Shown here in pieces: positions 23,419 to 31,759 of a DNA stretch of 36,989 nt. Below the pieces are notes generated by a model. The model was given only the letters and a program-made list of their open reading frames with translations. It did no database searches and was not told the origin of the DNA. The stretch covers positions 1-36,989 of the forward strand of contig JALFBL010000048.1 in NCBI GenBank assembly GCA_022773395.1, written 5' to 3'. Within the stretch, counting starts at the first letter, position 1. Every line of letters begins with the position of its first letter. This DNA comes from Prevotella sp. Its GTDB lineage: Bacteria; Bacteroidota; Bacteroidia; Bacteroidales; Bacteroidaceae. Position numbers and translations under genes: made by a program.

Positions 23419-24348
23419 TTAGTATGCAAACAGTTCCAATTGCCTTGTCTTTTCCACATGCACAGGCAATGCCTCTGGCTTGTTGTCAAAGAAGCAGTAG
23501 GCTGTGAGCGCCGAGCAGATGTTCATCATAAAATTGTGTATGGAACGATGGCGTGAATGTACAAGGTTTGCTTTGTTCTTGAGCAGTTCGTTAATACACT
23601 CAATGATGCACCGTTTTCTGAGCAGGATTTTGTCCCACATGGGCATGAGCCTGTTCTTCATATTGGCTTTAAGCCCATGTACGAGATGGATTCCCCGGTC
23701 GAAAAGACGCTCGAAGAGTTCCTTCTTGATACAGCCTCTGTCGGCGAATACCTTCCCATAGAGTACCTTGGTGAACACCTTCCACACCCGCTCGTTCCTG
23801 CCATCGGCATTCGCCCCTGTAAGACAGAAGGTTATCACCTCTCCGCTATCGTTGCGCAGCAAGTGTAACTTGAAGCCGTGGCACCATCCCACGGTACCTT
23901 TGCCGTCCTTTGCCAGTCCCTTGAATACCTTGTTGAAATATCGTCTGACATTGTGGCATACGGGAATCATTGCACTGTCGACAAATGAAATTCCCGAGCA
24001 TTTGCCAAAGGCATAGAGTTTCATGAACATCATCATCTTGAAGAAAACACGTGGCATGAGTTCCACGAAACGATTGTCGGAAACGGCGTCAGGAAACTCC
24101 TGCCTGAGTTGTCCACGGATACAGTTGAGACAGTACTCCTTGAAGTTTCGGTACGTGCCGAAATGATAGCATACAAGAATGGTCATTATCTCGCTTTCCG
24201 AGAGTCTGCCCTTGCGGTTGCGATAGCGCTTTCCTTTACCATCATGGGAAGGTAATTGCAGGTTTTTTGTCAGTTCGGCATTCAAATTCTTGTCAAACTC
24301 ATCGATAATACAGAAAATTTCCGTAATTTTGTCCTTGGTAATCATCAC
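23419..24348 (-). CDS. IS982-family transposase
   Basis: A 309-residue DDE transposase, intact and full length. The catalytic residues fit Asp124 (SFVDSAMIP), Asp203 (FADRGCIKKELF) and Glu250 in CIIECINELLKN (Glu254 nearby is an alternative). An N-terminal helical region with GRLSESEIMTILVCYHFG is typical of IS982 transposases. The enzyme cuts and pastes the element using its 13-bp ends. The frame has no stop or shift, so the copy may still be active. Many open frames on the opposite strand of this gene are shadows. Confidence 0.93.
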   Translation of the reverse strand: MMITKDKITEIFCIIDEFDKNLNAELTKNLQLPSHDGKGKRYRNRKGRLSESEIMTILVCYHFGTYRNFKEYCLNCIRGQLRQEFPDAVSDNRFVELMPRVFFKMMMFMKLYAFGKCSGISFVDSAMIPVCHNVRRYFNKVFKGLAKDGKGTVGWCHGFKLHLLRNDSGEVITFCLTGANADGRNERVWKVFTKVLYGKVFADRGCIKKELFERLFDRGIHLVHGLKANMKNRLMPMWDKILLRKRCIIECINELLKNKANLVHSRHRSIHNFMMNICSALTAYCFFDNKPEALPVHVEKTRQLELFAY

Positions 24349-24429
24349 TTAATTGTTTTGTAACTTACTGTTTATCAAACATAAAGATACAAAATATTAG
24401 TGAGATTACCAACTTTTACAAGGATTTTC

Positions 24430-24442
24430 TTATCCCGAACTC
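24430..24442 (-). repeat. Right terminal inverted repeat of the IS
   Basis: TTATCCCGAACTC on the plus strand, complementary to the left end. It lies about 80 bp upstream of the transposase start, leaving room for an internal promoter. Confidence 0.85.
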
Positions 24443-24467
24443 ACGTAGAGAATCTTGAAGGGGAGAA

Positions 24468-24510
24468 AATGAAACGGAGGAAAATGATTGGCATTTTCCT
24501 CCGTTTCATT
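24468..24510 (-). terminator. Strong terminator of the exb-tonB-TPR operon
   Basis: A perfect 19-bp stem (24468-24486 with 24492-24510) around the loop ATTGG, starting 22 bp past the TPR stop. On the minus strand the stem is followed by TTCTCC after a run ending ATTT. The length of the stem makes it one of the strongest hairpins in the window. Confidence 0.85.
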
Positions 24511-24531
24511 GTGTCATTTTATTGATGTGGA

Positions 24532-25953
24532 CTATAGGGCAAGAATTTGTTTTGCAGTCTCGTTGTCTGGCTGAAGGGCCTTGAGTTTGCCGGCATATTC
24601 TTTTGCTTTTGCCACTTGGTCGTTTTGGATGTAGTAAACGCTGAGATAGTTGTAGGCTTCTGCCAATGTTGATACCTCTGCAGATGTTTTCTCTGTTTTT
24701 GTTTCAACCAATTGGGCATATCTGTCGTAGTAGGGCTTGGCTGCGCCTTTCTTCACGTCAGGATTCATCATGTGATGGACGTGGGCGCGGTTGTAAACAG
24801 CGTAGTCCTCATTGTTGGGCATGGCGGTCGCAAGATCGGCATACATCTGGTCTGCTTTTGCCAATGCAGCCTGCTTTGCAGCAGGTGTCGTTTCATTCTC
24901 TGCGAGATTCATGTAGATTTTAGCCATTGCAGAGTAGTCGCTTGCCTTCTTTTTGTCTAAGGTTTCGATATACTTCTGATAATACTCAATGGCCTTGTCG
25001 TGCTCTTTTTTCTCCAAATAGATGTCGGAAACTTGCTTGAGCACTTCGGTCTCATTCTTGTCTTCATTGTAAACCTTGAGGAAATTCTCTATGGCTTCGT
25101 CTGCTCTGCCAGATCCTTTCAATGCAAAAGCATAATATTTGTAATCGCTTGGGAGTACTTTCAAACTGTCTGATGCGTTGAACAGGGCATCTGCATACTT
25201 CAAAGCATTGGGGTAGTCCTTCAAGTCGGTATAATCGTAGAATGCGATGCGGTTGAAACCGGCGTTGCGTGGACTCTTGTTCAGACCTTGAAGAACAGCG
25301 TTGAGACTCTTCTGGGTGAAACCGAGAATCATGGCAGAAGAGGCGTAGTCGGAAATGAAGTAATTTTCAAGATTTCCGAGATTCTTTATCTGGTCGTAGT
25401 ATTCAACTGCCTTCTGCAATTTTCCGTTCTTTGAATACATATAGGCAATTTCTGCATCTACCGGATAGCTGGGGTCGATTGTGCGCAACTTCTCCAACAT
25501 GTTGGCTGCGCCTTGTGGATCCACTTTTTGGTAAATCCTTGCATATTTGATGTAGCCTAAAGGATTTTTGGAATCGAAAGTTGTTGCAGTCTGGTACCAC
25601 ATGGCGGCATCACCGCCATTGTCGTTGGCAACAGCCATGTCACCTTTGAGCAAGTACCCTGCAGCGTTGTTCTTGTTGGCTTTAATTGCCAGATCTGCGT
25701 ATTTCAACGCATTGGCCATGTCTTTAACTTCAAGAAAAGCTCGACCTAAACCTGCAAGTGCTTCGGGGTTTTTTTTGAAAGTTTTAGTGAATTGCTTGAC
25801 TGCATCTTTGATGGCTGAAGCGTTTCCTTGATTGTCAACGATTACTTTTGTAATGGCATCAACTTCTGTATTAACGTTTGAATCCTGAGCCATGGACTGG
25901 GCAGAGATGCTGAGCATCAATGCTCCTGCTAAGAAATATTTAATTACTTTCAT
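24532..25953 (-). CDS. Periplasmic TPR protein of the TonB operon
   Basis: A 473-residue exported protein: signal peptide MKVIKYFLAGALMLSISAQS cleaved near AMAQ, then TPR repeats through the whole mature part (for example ALAGLGRAFLEVKDMANALK, about 68-87, and AVEYYDQIKNLGNLENYF further on). The start is ATG 25953; a TTG two codons earlier is also open. It is the last gene of the ExbB-ExbD-ExbD-TonB-PstS-like operon, 146 bp after the PstS-like gene, a gene order conserved in Bacteroidales to my knowledge. A scaffold role in the periplasm for TonB-linked transport is inference. A very strong terminator follows. Confidence 0.87.
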   Translation of the reverse strand: MKVIKYFLAGALMLSISAQSMAQDSNVNTEVDAITKVIVDNQGNASAIKDAVKQFTKTFKKNPEALAGLGRAFLEVKDMANALKYADLAIKANKNNAAGYLLKGDMAVANDNGGDAAMWYQTATTFDSKNPLGYIKYARIYQKVDPQGAANMLEKLRTIDPSYPVDAEIAYMYSKNGKLQKAVEYYDQIKNLGNLENYFISDYASSAMILGFTQKSLNAVLQGLNKSPRNAGFNRIAFYDYTDLKDYPNALKYADALFNASDSLKVLPSDYKYYAFALKGSGRADEAIENFLKVYNEDKNETEVLKQVSDIYLEKKEHDKAIEYYQKYIETLDKKKASDYSAMAKIYMNLAENETTPAAKQAALAKADQMYADLATAMPNNEDYAVYNRAHVHHMMNPDVKKGAAKPYYDRYAQLVETKTEKTSAEVSTLAEAYNYLSVYYIQNDQVAKAKEYAGKLKALQPDNETAKQILAL

Positions 25954-25988
25954 ATTCAAAATGTTTTATATTTCCAATTCACTTGTTT

Positions 25989-26003
25989 GATGACTTTGTC
26001 ATC
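25989..26003 (-). promoter_or_regulatory. Small dyad upstream of the TPR gene
   Basis: GATGAC and GTCATC form a perfect 6-bp dyad with a three-base centre in the 146-bp gap between the PstS-like and TPR genes. It might be an operator or a processing hairpin. No clear -7 box is seen in the gap. Confidence 0.35.
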
Positions 26004-26099
26004 TAATGGTTTAATTATTCTTACTTAATTTGTGTTAACGGATTCGGAGCACATGCCACTCGTGTGGGGGCTGTTTGTTTGCCTTGTTGGAAAGTTCAG

Positions 26100-27059
26100 C
26101 TACTTTCCGCCGTTCACACTGACATCCCGAATGACAATGTCACCTCTTACCGGCAATAGGCCTGATTTGAAGATGATCAATTGCCCTTTAGGTTGCTCCA
26201 TGAAATGGGCAAAACCCCATGGAAGGGCATCAAGAGGGTCGTTTAACAATGCATATATGGTACGTACAAACGGATATTTACCGTCTAACAGCCATGCTTG
26301 GTAGGGCTTCCAACTATTGAGGGGAGTGGCCTTGTCGAACTTGCTGATTGACATGACTGTGATATTTTTTTTCCATGTAGTGTTGGTAGTATCGCGCTTG
26401 TCATTCAGCCAGTTGCTACCAATGATGCCGATGGCGTTCGGCGTTTTCTCGACATAATCTATAACTTCTTTGCTTGTTTTGGCTGCAAAGATGTTAGGAC
26501 TGTTTATGGGTTTTCCACCAAGGATGGAGTCAACGCAGTAATGAACGGTGCTTGATTGTTTGTTGTCGAAACACACCCATATTTCGCCGCGCTTGGAACC
26601 GGGAGTTATGTCATCCCAGTTCTTTACTTCTCCGCTTAAAATGCGTTTTACATCTTTCACGGAAATGCAAGAATCGGTGTTTTGATTGTTACAGATGAGC
26701 GCCAGACCGTCATAAGCAAGGGGAATTGCTTGAGGTAAAAAGTTTCTGGCTTTAAGGTTGTCGAATTCCTTTTTCGTAAAATTACGGGATGTGACAGCTA
26801 AGTAGATACTGTCACTCAACAGAAGATTGACGGCTTCTGTCTCATTTGTGTAGATAGGTGTAAGGTGCGCCTTGGGGTAAGTCGCTTCAAACACTTGGAT
26901 TTGTTCGTCTATAATAGGGCTAAAACTTTCGTCAGAAGCGAAACTAATCGCTCCTGACGAATAGGTATCTGTTCTACCGCTTTTGGATTTGCTCTCGCAT
27001 GAGAGCAAACCAAAAAGCAAGGTAAATCCTACTAAACTGTAGAATAGATTCTTATACAT
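26100..27059 (-). CDS. PstS-like substrate-binding lipoprotein in the TonB operon
   Basis: A 319-residue lipoprotein with lipobox LLSC (Cys about 21) after MYKNLFYSLVGFTLLFG. The mature part resembles the PstS phosphate-binding fold: SGAISFASDESFSPIIDEQI at the start, then LAVTSRNFTKKE, IPLAYDGLALICN, VKDVKRILSGEVKNWDDI and AIGIIGSNWLND. No pstC, pstA or pstB gene is near; instead it sits 6 bp after tonB and before a TPR gene. A role in delivering or sensing a ligand for TonB-dependent transport, rather than feeding an ABC importer, is plausible (inference). Phosphate specificity is not shown. Confidence 0.87.
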   Translation of the reverse strand: MYKNLFYSLVGFTLLFGLLSCESKSKSGRTDTYSSGAISFASDESFSPIIDEQIQVFEATYPKAHLTPIYTNETEAVNLLLSDSIYLAVTSRNFTKKEFDNLKARNFLPQAIPLAYDGLALICNNQNTDSCISVKDVKRILSGEVKNWDDITPGSKRGEIWVCFDNKQSSTVHYCVDSILGGKPINSPNIFAAKTSKEVIDYVEKTPNAIGIIGSNWLNDKRDTTNTTWKKNITVMSISKFDKATPLNSWKPYQAWLLDGKYPFVRTIYALLNDPLDALPWGFAHFMEQPKGQLIIFKSGLLPVRGDIVIRDVSVNGGK

Positions 27060-27065
27060 ACCTTA

Positions 27066-27893
27066 TTACTGAAGTTTGAAGGTAACAGGAACTGTATATT
27101 TAACACGTACAAAGGAACCGTTCTGCTTTCCTGGCTGCCAACGAGGCATGGATTTTACAACGCGGGCAGCTTCTTTGTCAAGAGACGGGTCAACAGAACG
27201 AACGACTGTTACGCCTGTAATGGAACCGTCTTTTTCAACAACGAATTGAACGGTAACTTTACCCTGAACACCATTTTCTGCTGCGATAACAGGATATACG
27301 GTGTTTTGTACCAGCCATGCATTCAATGCACCCATACCACCGGGGAATGAGGGCATCTGTTCTACAACATCGAAGACTTTCGTCTCTTCTTCGTGCTTTG
27401 GAGGTTCAGGTGCAGCAATTTCCTCTTTTGCCTTGAGGATTGCTCCACCTACTTCGTCATTGCCTTCAACAGTGAAAGCACCGATCGTAGTATTGGTTTT
27501 TTCTATCTTGCTGAGGTCAATCTGTTCTTCCTCTTTCACTTCACTATCTTTCTTGATGACAGGAGCGGTGAACTTAACAGAACTCTTTACTTTCTCGATA
27601 ACTTTCTCAGGTTCAACCTTGATTTGTTCTTTCTTTTCTACCTTGGCTTGTTTCTTTTCCTTGATAACTGAAAGATCGACGGTCTGAACGTTTTCAACCT
27701 TGCGGTTTGCCTGAATCACTTTATTGATTGCAATAGCAGAGAATGCGATGATCGCGGTAATAAGTACAATCAAGATGGACCAAATGTTTCTCTTGGAAGT
27801 GCCTTGGCGGAGTTTGTATGCTCCGTATTCCTTGTTCCTTCCTTGAAAGACGAGGTCGGTCCATTCTCTGGAAACCAAATCTATTTTTGCCAT
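27066..27893 (-). CDS. tonB: TonB energy-transducing protein
   Basis: A 275-residue TonB. A short cytoplasmic N-terminus with the Bacteroidetes phrase GAYKLRQGTSKR precedes the transmembrane anchor (about 34-54). A Lys/Glu-rich periplasmic spacer spans about 70-175, and the C-terminal TonB domain begins at MPSFPGGMGALNAWL and includes GVQGKVTVQFVVEKDGSITG and SMPRWQPGKQNG. It couples the proton-motive force from ExbB/ExbD to outer-membrane receptors such as the one at 13.7-15.9 kb. The spacer is rich in KVE repeats instead of Pro-Lys repeats. It lies 30 bp after the second exbD. Confidence 0.94.
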   Translation of the reverse strand: MAKIDLVSREWTDLVFQGRNKEYGAYKLRQGTSKRNIWSILIVLITAIIAFSAIAINKVIQANRKVENVQTVDLSVIKEKKQAKVEKKEQIKVEPEKVIEKVKSSVKFTAPVIKKDSEVKEEEQIDLSKIEKTNTTIGAFTVEGNDEVGGAILKAKEEIAAPEPPKHEEETKVFDVVEQMPSFPGGMGALNAWLVQNTVYPVIAAENGVQGKVTVQFVVEKDGSITGVTVVRSVDPSLDKEAARVVKSMPRWQPGKQNGSFVRVKYTVPVTFKLQ

Positions 27894-27923
27894 TGTCTTT
27901 TCCTTTCTTTTTTAAATCATTGA

Positions 27924-28571
27924 TTATTTAGCACCTTTTGTACGAAGCAGAGCCTCATCCTCTGGACTAACTTTGTCAATGACATAAGTACCAATACTGC
28001 AAATCTGCATCTCATCCAGTGCGTCAACTACATTCTTGTATGATGCATTGTCTGTTGGTTTGATAATGATCGTCATGGTTGGAACTTTCTGACCATCAAT
28101 CTTTCCACTCTTGATTTCTGCCAACGCTTTGTTGTAAATGCTGTCAGGCCATTGAGCGGGATTTTTCAACTTTTTCGCATCAAGTTTCGCCTTTGCTGCC
28201 ATGATGTCGGCAACTGGTGTAGAACCGTCGCCGGTTACGTGCTCAATCAGCACTTTGCGGATACCGTTCTTGCCCCATGTCGTTTCTTTCAAGCATTTGG
28301 AATCACTGTAGTTGGGAATACCTGCAACGTAGAAGATCTTGTCGCCACCAGCCACATACATTGTGATGGTTTGAGAGGCTTTTGCTGCGTTGCGGTCTTT
28401 GTCTGATATGTTCTCATCGTTACTTGGCATGGTCAATTGCATGGTCTGTGGTTTTGCCAAAGACGTACAAAGCATGAAGAACGTAATCAGAAGCATCATC
28501 ATGTCCACCATAGGCGTGAAGTCCACGCGGACATCCATTTTCTTTTGCTTGCTTGCTTTTTGCTTTGCCAT
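27924..28571 (-). CDS. exbD: ExbD-type biopolymer transport protein (second copy)
   Basis: A 215-residue ExbD/TolR-family protein, with one N-terminal transmembrane helix (about 16-40) carrying the conserved Asp in FTPMVDMMMLLITFFML. A periplasmic domain follows, longer than in E. coli ExbD (141 residues), ending with the TMTIIIKPTDNASYKNVVDA stretch of the fold. It is 3 bp after the first exbD and differs from it considerably, so the two are not a recent duplication. Paired ExbDs are usual in this Bacteroidales operon and may form a heteromeric stator. Confidence 0.92.
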   Translation of the reverse strand: MAKQKASKQKKMDVRVDFTPMVDMMMLLITFFMLCTSLAKPQTMQLTMPSNDENISDKDRNAAKASQTITMYVAGGDKIFYVAGIPNYSDSKCLKETTWGKNGIRKVLIEHVTGDGSTPVADIMAAKAKLDAKKLKNPAQWPDSIYNKALAEIKSGKIDGQKVPTMTIIIKPTDNASYKNVVDALDEMQICSIGTYVIDKVSPEDEALLRTKGAK

Positions 28572-28574
28572 GTC

Positions 28575-29192
28575 TTAATCCTCCTGTTGAATTTTGTAAG
28601 CAGTGATCAGATAGTAACGGTTCTCGTTCATATCCTGCAATTCTGACATGACCTTCTTGATTACCTTGTAAGGGGTATTTTCGTCTGCCTTGATAGCAAT
28701 CTTCATGTCGGCACCATTGTCGTTGCGAGCTTGTTGAACCCATGTCTGGAATTCGCTCATGCCGCCTTTGATGCTATCGGTAGGAACACCCTTCTTCTGT
28801 TGATAATTGTTGAGGTCTTTGTCTTCAAGGTTCAGGAATTCTTGCATGTCCTGCATGGGAACACCGATATTGGTTGCAGCGCGTGCTGTTTTCAACTGTG
28901 CGGAGGTCAGACTTACACCAAACTGTGCGGCAACGCCTGTGAGGGCGGTTTCCATCTTTGCCGGTGTGTCCATTCCCAAGAAAATCTTGCCCGTTTTATC
29001 GACAAGAACTGTCAGGACATTTTCCTCTGGAACTTTGATTTCCGATACAGAGTTGGGGGTAACGACTTTCACTGCCTCATTCTTCACAAATGTTGATGTC
29101 AGCATGAAAAATGTCAGCAGGAGAACCATTACGTCACTCATCGGAGTCATGTCGATCCAGACGTCGTTCTTCTTAATTTTTACTTTACCCAT
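28575..29192 (-). CDS. exbD: ExbD-type biopolymer transport protein (first copy)
   Basis: A 205-residue ExbD-family protein. The transmembrane helix near residues 13-33 reads IDMTPMSDVMVLLLTFFMLT, with the proton-carrying Asp. The periplasmic part has an insert at about 85-150 relative to E. coli ExbD, then DMKIAIKADENTPYKVIKKV. It starts 29 bp after exbB. With ExbB it forms the proton channel that powers TonB. Confidence 0.93.
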   Translation of the reverse strand: MGKVKIKKNDVWIDMTPMSDVMVLLLTFFMLTSTFVKNEAVKVVTPNSVSEIKVPEENVLTVLVDKTGKIFLGMDTPAKMETALTGVAAQFGVSLTSAQLKTARAATNIGVPMQDMQEFLNLEDKDLNNYQQKKGVPTDSIKGGMSEFQTWVQQARNDNGADMKIAIKADENTPYKVIKKVMSELQDMNENRYYLITAYKIQQED

Positions 29193-29221
29193 AGTGATAA
29201 ATAATTAAAGGGTTAGTAAAA

Positions 29222-30055
29222 TTAAGCTTCTTCTGTGTGATTGGCTTCGTATGTCTGAGCGATAGTGTAACCAACCTCATCAAGAGCGTATGTCAACTTG
29301 TCGATCTTGTTGGTGAATGTGTTATAAGAAATAACTGCGAACCAAGATGTCAAGATACCGAAAGCTGTATTGATCAACGCCTCAGAAATACCGGTAGAAA
29401 GAGCGAGGGAGTCGCCACCACCACCAGCAGCCAAAGCCTGGAATGAACGAATCATACCGGTTACAGTACCGAGAAGACCGGTAAGTGTACCCAGTGTTAC
29501 AATTGTTGCGATAATTGGCAAGTTCATCTGCAAAGTCGGCATCTCCAATTGAGTTGCTTCTTCGTGAGCCTGTTGGATTTTAGCCACTTTCTGTGCTTTC
29601 TTGATGCCGTGGGCAGCTTCCATTTCTTTGTATGCGTTGATGGAGGCACGAACAACGTTTGCAACAGAACCCTTCTGCTTGTCGCAGAGCTGAGCGGCTT
29701 TTGTGAAGTCGTTTGCATTAACAGCTGCTTTGATTTCTTGTGTGAACTTGGCCAAGGAACCTTTACCGAAAGCTGTGCGGAGAGCGAGGAAACGCTCGAT
29801 GCTCAATGCAATAACGGTGAGAAGCAGAGTGTGGATAATAGGAACGACCATACCACCTTTGTAAATAGTGCCGAGGAGGTTGAGGGGATGGCCTGCGTTG
29901 TCACCGCCAACGAAGTTTGCATCAGCTCCAAGCAAGAGCTTGAAGATGCAGACTGCGATAACGAAACAGAAAACGATCACCCAGAACGCTGCTCTAATAC
30001 CTTGGAATCCAGAATTCTTTTTTGGATTCGCTGTTTTTGTTTGTGTAGTTGCCAT
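29222..30055 (-). CDS. exbB: ExbB/TolQ/MotA-family proton channel protein
   Basis: A 277-residue inner-membrane protein of the MotA/TolQ/ExbB family. Hydrophobic segments lie at about 24-44, 70-92, 180-205 and 225-245. The signature region reads LPIIATIVTLGTLTGLLGTV (about 178-197) followed by GMIRSFQALA and GISEALINTAFGI. An extra N-terminal helix before the canonical three is usual in Bacteroidetes. It is the promoter-proximal gene of the exbB-exbD-exbD-tonB-PstS-like-TPR operon. The leader is about 100 nt. Confidence 0.94.
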   Translation of the reverse strand: MATTQTKTANPKKNSGFQGIRAAFWVIVFCFVIAVCIFKLLLGADANFVGGDNAGHPLNLLGTIYKGGMVVPIIHTLLLTVIALSIERFLALRTAFGKGSLAKFTQEIKAAVNANDFTKAAQLCDKQKGSVANVVRASINAYKEMEAAHGIKKAQKVAKIQQAHEEATQLEMPTLQMNLPIIATIVTLGTLTGLLGTVTGMIRSFQALAAGGGGDSLALSTGISEALINTAFGILTSWFAVISYNTFTNKIDKLTYALDEVGYTIAQTYEANHTEEA

Positions 30056-30160
30056 AAATTTTAATAAATTTTTAGTTATAAATAATTAGTTGTAAATCTT
30101 CTCTCTCTGTTACCCCCAAAGGGCTGTCTTGTTACTTGTTCTGTTAAGACATAGACATCG

Positions 30161-30193
30161 CAAAGGTAACAAATAATAGAGAACAATTGTTCT
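30161..30193 (-). promoter_or_regulatory. Promoter of the exb-tonB operon with palindromic operator
   Basis: On the minus strand TACCTTTG (30161-30168) is a consensus -7 box about 105 nt before the exbB ATG. Twelve bases further upstream begins a perfect 14-bp palindrome, AGAACAATTGTTCT (30180-30193), centred near position -32, where it would cover the -33 element. This is the expected place for a repressor. Which regulator binds is unknown. Confidence 0.65.
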
Positions 30194-30476
30194 ATTTAAT
30201 AAGTTTTAACAAGGGTTCTCTTGCATTTTGTTACATAATTGCTGAGCCTGTCAGTGATTGTCATTTAGGTAAGGTGGCTGCCTTTGGGGGCTGTTCTTAT
30301 CCTTGTTCCTGTCAATCCCTATTAGGGGCAGATGCCCATTGCTGTCTTATCTGTTTGACAAATTTCCTGCAAAAATAATCAATTTATTTTTTTAAACGAA
30401 AGAACGCTTGCATTATTTTATAGAATAAGCTGAAAACGTTTTAAGTATTACTAAAAGTCATGTGTTTTTCTGCATC
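30194..30476. other. Intergenic region between exbB promoter and ribBA
   Basis: No gene can be supported in the 283 bases here. A second minus-strand -7 box, TATTTTTG (30370-30377 as complement), could be a distal promoter giving a leader of about 300 nt or a small RNA. A short Gly-Gly-Gly-Cys-Ala type dyad, GGGCA and TGCCC, lies near 30325-30336. The plus-strand ORF of 63 codons here has no support. Confidence 0.35.
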
Positions 30477-31685
30477 TTATAAATGCAGGTTGTGGCCCAT
30501 TCTGTCTTTTTTTGTTTTCAAATAGCGAAGATTGTAGGTGTTGGGAGTAATTTCGATGGGAACGTTCTCCACGATTTCCAAACCATAAGCTTCCAGCCCT
30601 ACGCGCTTTATGGGATTGTTGGTCAGCAAACGCATTTTCTGGACACCTAATTTGCGGAGAATCTGCGCACCGCAACCATAATCGCGCTCGTCAGGCTTGA
30701 ATCCCAAATGAACATTTGCTTCCACTGTGTCCATTCCCTCTTCCTGTAGTTTGTAAGCTGCCATTTTGTTCATTAGGCCGATGCCTCGTCCTTCTTGCTG
30801 CATATACACCACCACGCCTTTTCCTTCTTTGTCAATCATCTGCATGGCTTTGTGCAGTTGTTCTCCGCAATCACACCGCTTGCTGCCCAAAATGTCGCCC
30901 GTCGCACAAGATGAGTGTACGCGAACCAGGATAGGCTCCCCCTCTTTCCATTCACCTTTGATGACGGCAAAGTGTTCCAATCCATTGCTGATTTGGCGGA
31001 AAGGAATCATTTTGAAATGTCCGTATTCTGTAGGCATATCTACCTCTTGTCCCATTTCTACGAGCGAGTCTTTTTTCAGTCGATAGGCGATGAGATCTTT
31101 GATGGTAATGATTTTCATGTCATGCACTTTGGCAAATTTCTGTAGGTCTGGCATCCGTGCCATGGTGCCGTCTTCGTTCATGATCTCCATCAAAGCTCCT
31201 GCAGGATACAAGCCTGCAAGCCTGCAAAGGTCGATAGCTGCCTCTGTGTGCCCGCAGCGTTTCAGCACCCCGTTGTCTTGTGCATAAAGCGGATTGATGT
31301 GTCCCGGCCTACCGAAAGTCTGTGGCAGGGATTTAGGGTCGGCAAGCGCTCGAATCGTTTCTGCGCGGTCGTGTGCTGATACACCGGTGGTGCACCCTTC
31401 CAGTTTGTCCACGGTAATGGTGAAAGGTGTTCCCAGCATGGAAGTGTTGTCGGAAACCTGATGTGGCAGATCCAGTTCTGCGCAGCGCGACATTGTGATG
31501 GGGACGCACAACAATCCACGGGCGTTCTTCAGCATGAAGTTAACGGTTTCCGGTGTAATCTTTTCTGCTGCGCAAATCAGGTCGCCTTCGTTTTCCCTGT
31601 CTTCATCATCCACAACAATGATGAGTTTTCCTGCCTTGATATCCTCAATGGCTTCTTCTATTGTATTCAATTTAAACTGTTCCAT
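30477..31685 (-). CDS. ribBA: Bifunctional DHBP synthase / GTP cyclohydrolase II
   Basis: A 402-residue fusion of the two entry enzymes of riboflavin synthesis. The N-terminal half (about 1-200) is 3,4-dihydroxy-2-butanone-4-phosphate synthase with acidic motif [24 protein letters not shown] and [11 protein letters not shown]. The C-terminal half is GTP cyclohydrolase II, with zinc-binding cysteines in [18 protein letters not shown] and the QEGRGIGL motif. The start is ATG 31685 (MEQFKL), with AAGG upstream; an ATG six codons earlier (31703) is also in frame. It follows the LptF/LptG-type gene by about 75 bp and may be co-transcribed. No FMN riboswitch is recognised in the short gap. Confidence 0.95.
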   Translation of the reverse strand: MEQFKLNTIEEAIEDIKAGKLIIVVDDEDRENEGDLICAAEKITPETVNFMLKNARGLLCVPITMSRCAELDLPHQVSDNTSMLGTPFTITVDKLEGCTTGVSAHDRAETIRALADPKSLPQTFGRPGHINPLYAQDNGVLKRCGHTEAAIDLCRLAGLYPAGALMEIMNEDGTMARMPDLQKFAKVHDMKIITIKDLIAYRLKKDSLVEMGQEVDMPTEYGHFKMIPFRQISNGLEHFAVIKGEWKEGEPILVRVHSSCATGDILGSKRCDCGEQLHKAMQMIDKEGKGVVVYMQQEGRGIGLMNKMAAYKLQEEGMDTVEANVHLGFKPDERDYGCGAQILRKLGVQKMRLLTNNPIKRVGLEAYGLEIVENVPIEITPNTYNLRYLKTKKDRMGHNLHL

Positions 31686-31759
31686 CGTTTTATACCTTAT
31701 CATATATAATAGATTAATTTTAAAGAGTCATTTCAACCCCACCTTCCCTTTGTGTCCCG

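Larger units (their letters stand above)
23404..24442 (-). mobile_element. IS982-family insertion sequence
   Basis: A 1039-bp element, within the usual IS982 size, bounded by perfect 13-bp inverted repeats (23404-23416 and 24430-24442) with one full-length transposase reading on the minus strand. Flanking bases (GCGC on the left, ACGT on the right) do not form a target duplication, so the insertion was probably followed by a deletion or rearrangement. The left end cuts the methyltransferase gene; the right end lies 26 bp from the terminator of the TPR gene. Confidence 0.88.

Noticed and set aside
22980..23489. Intact 169-residue methyltransferase ORF
   Set aside because: Its first 28 residues come from the IS and its last residues follow a frameshift; the real object is a pseudogene at 22855-23403.
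30187..30378. 63-codon plus-strand ORF
   Set aside because: Overlaps the palindromic promoter region of exbB and shows no start signal or motif.
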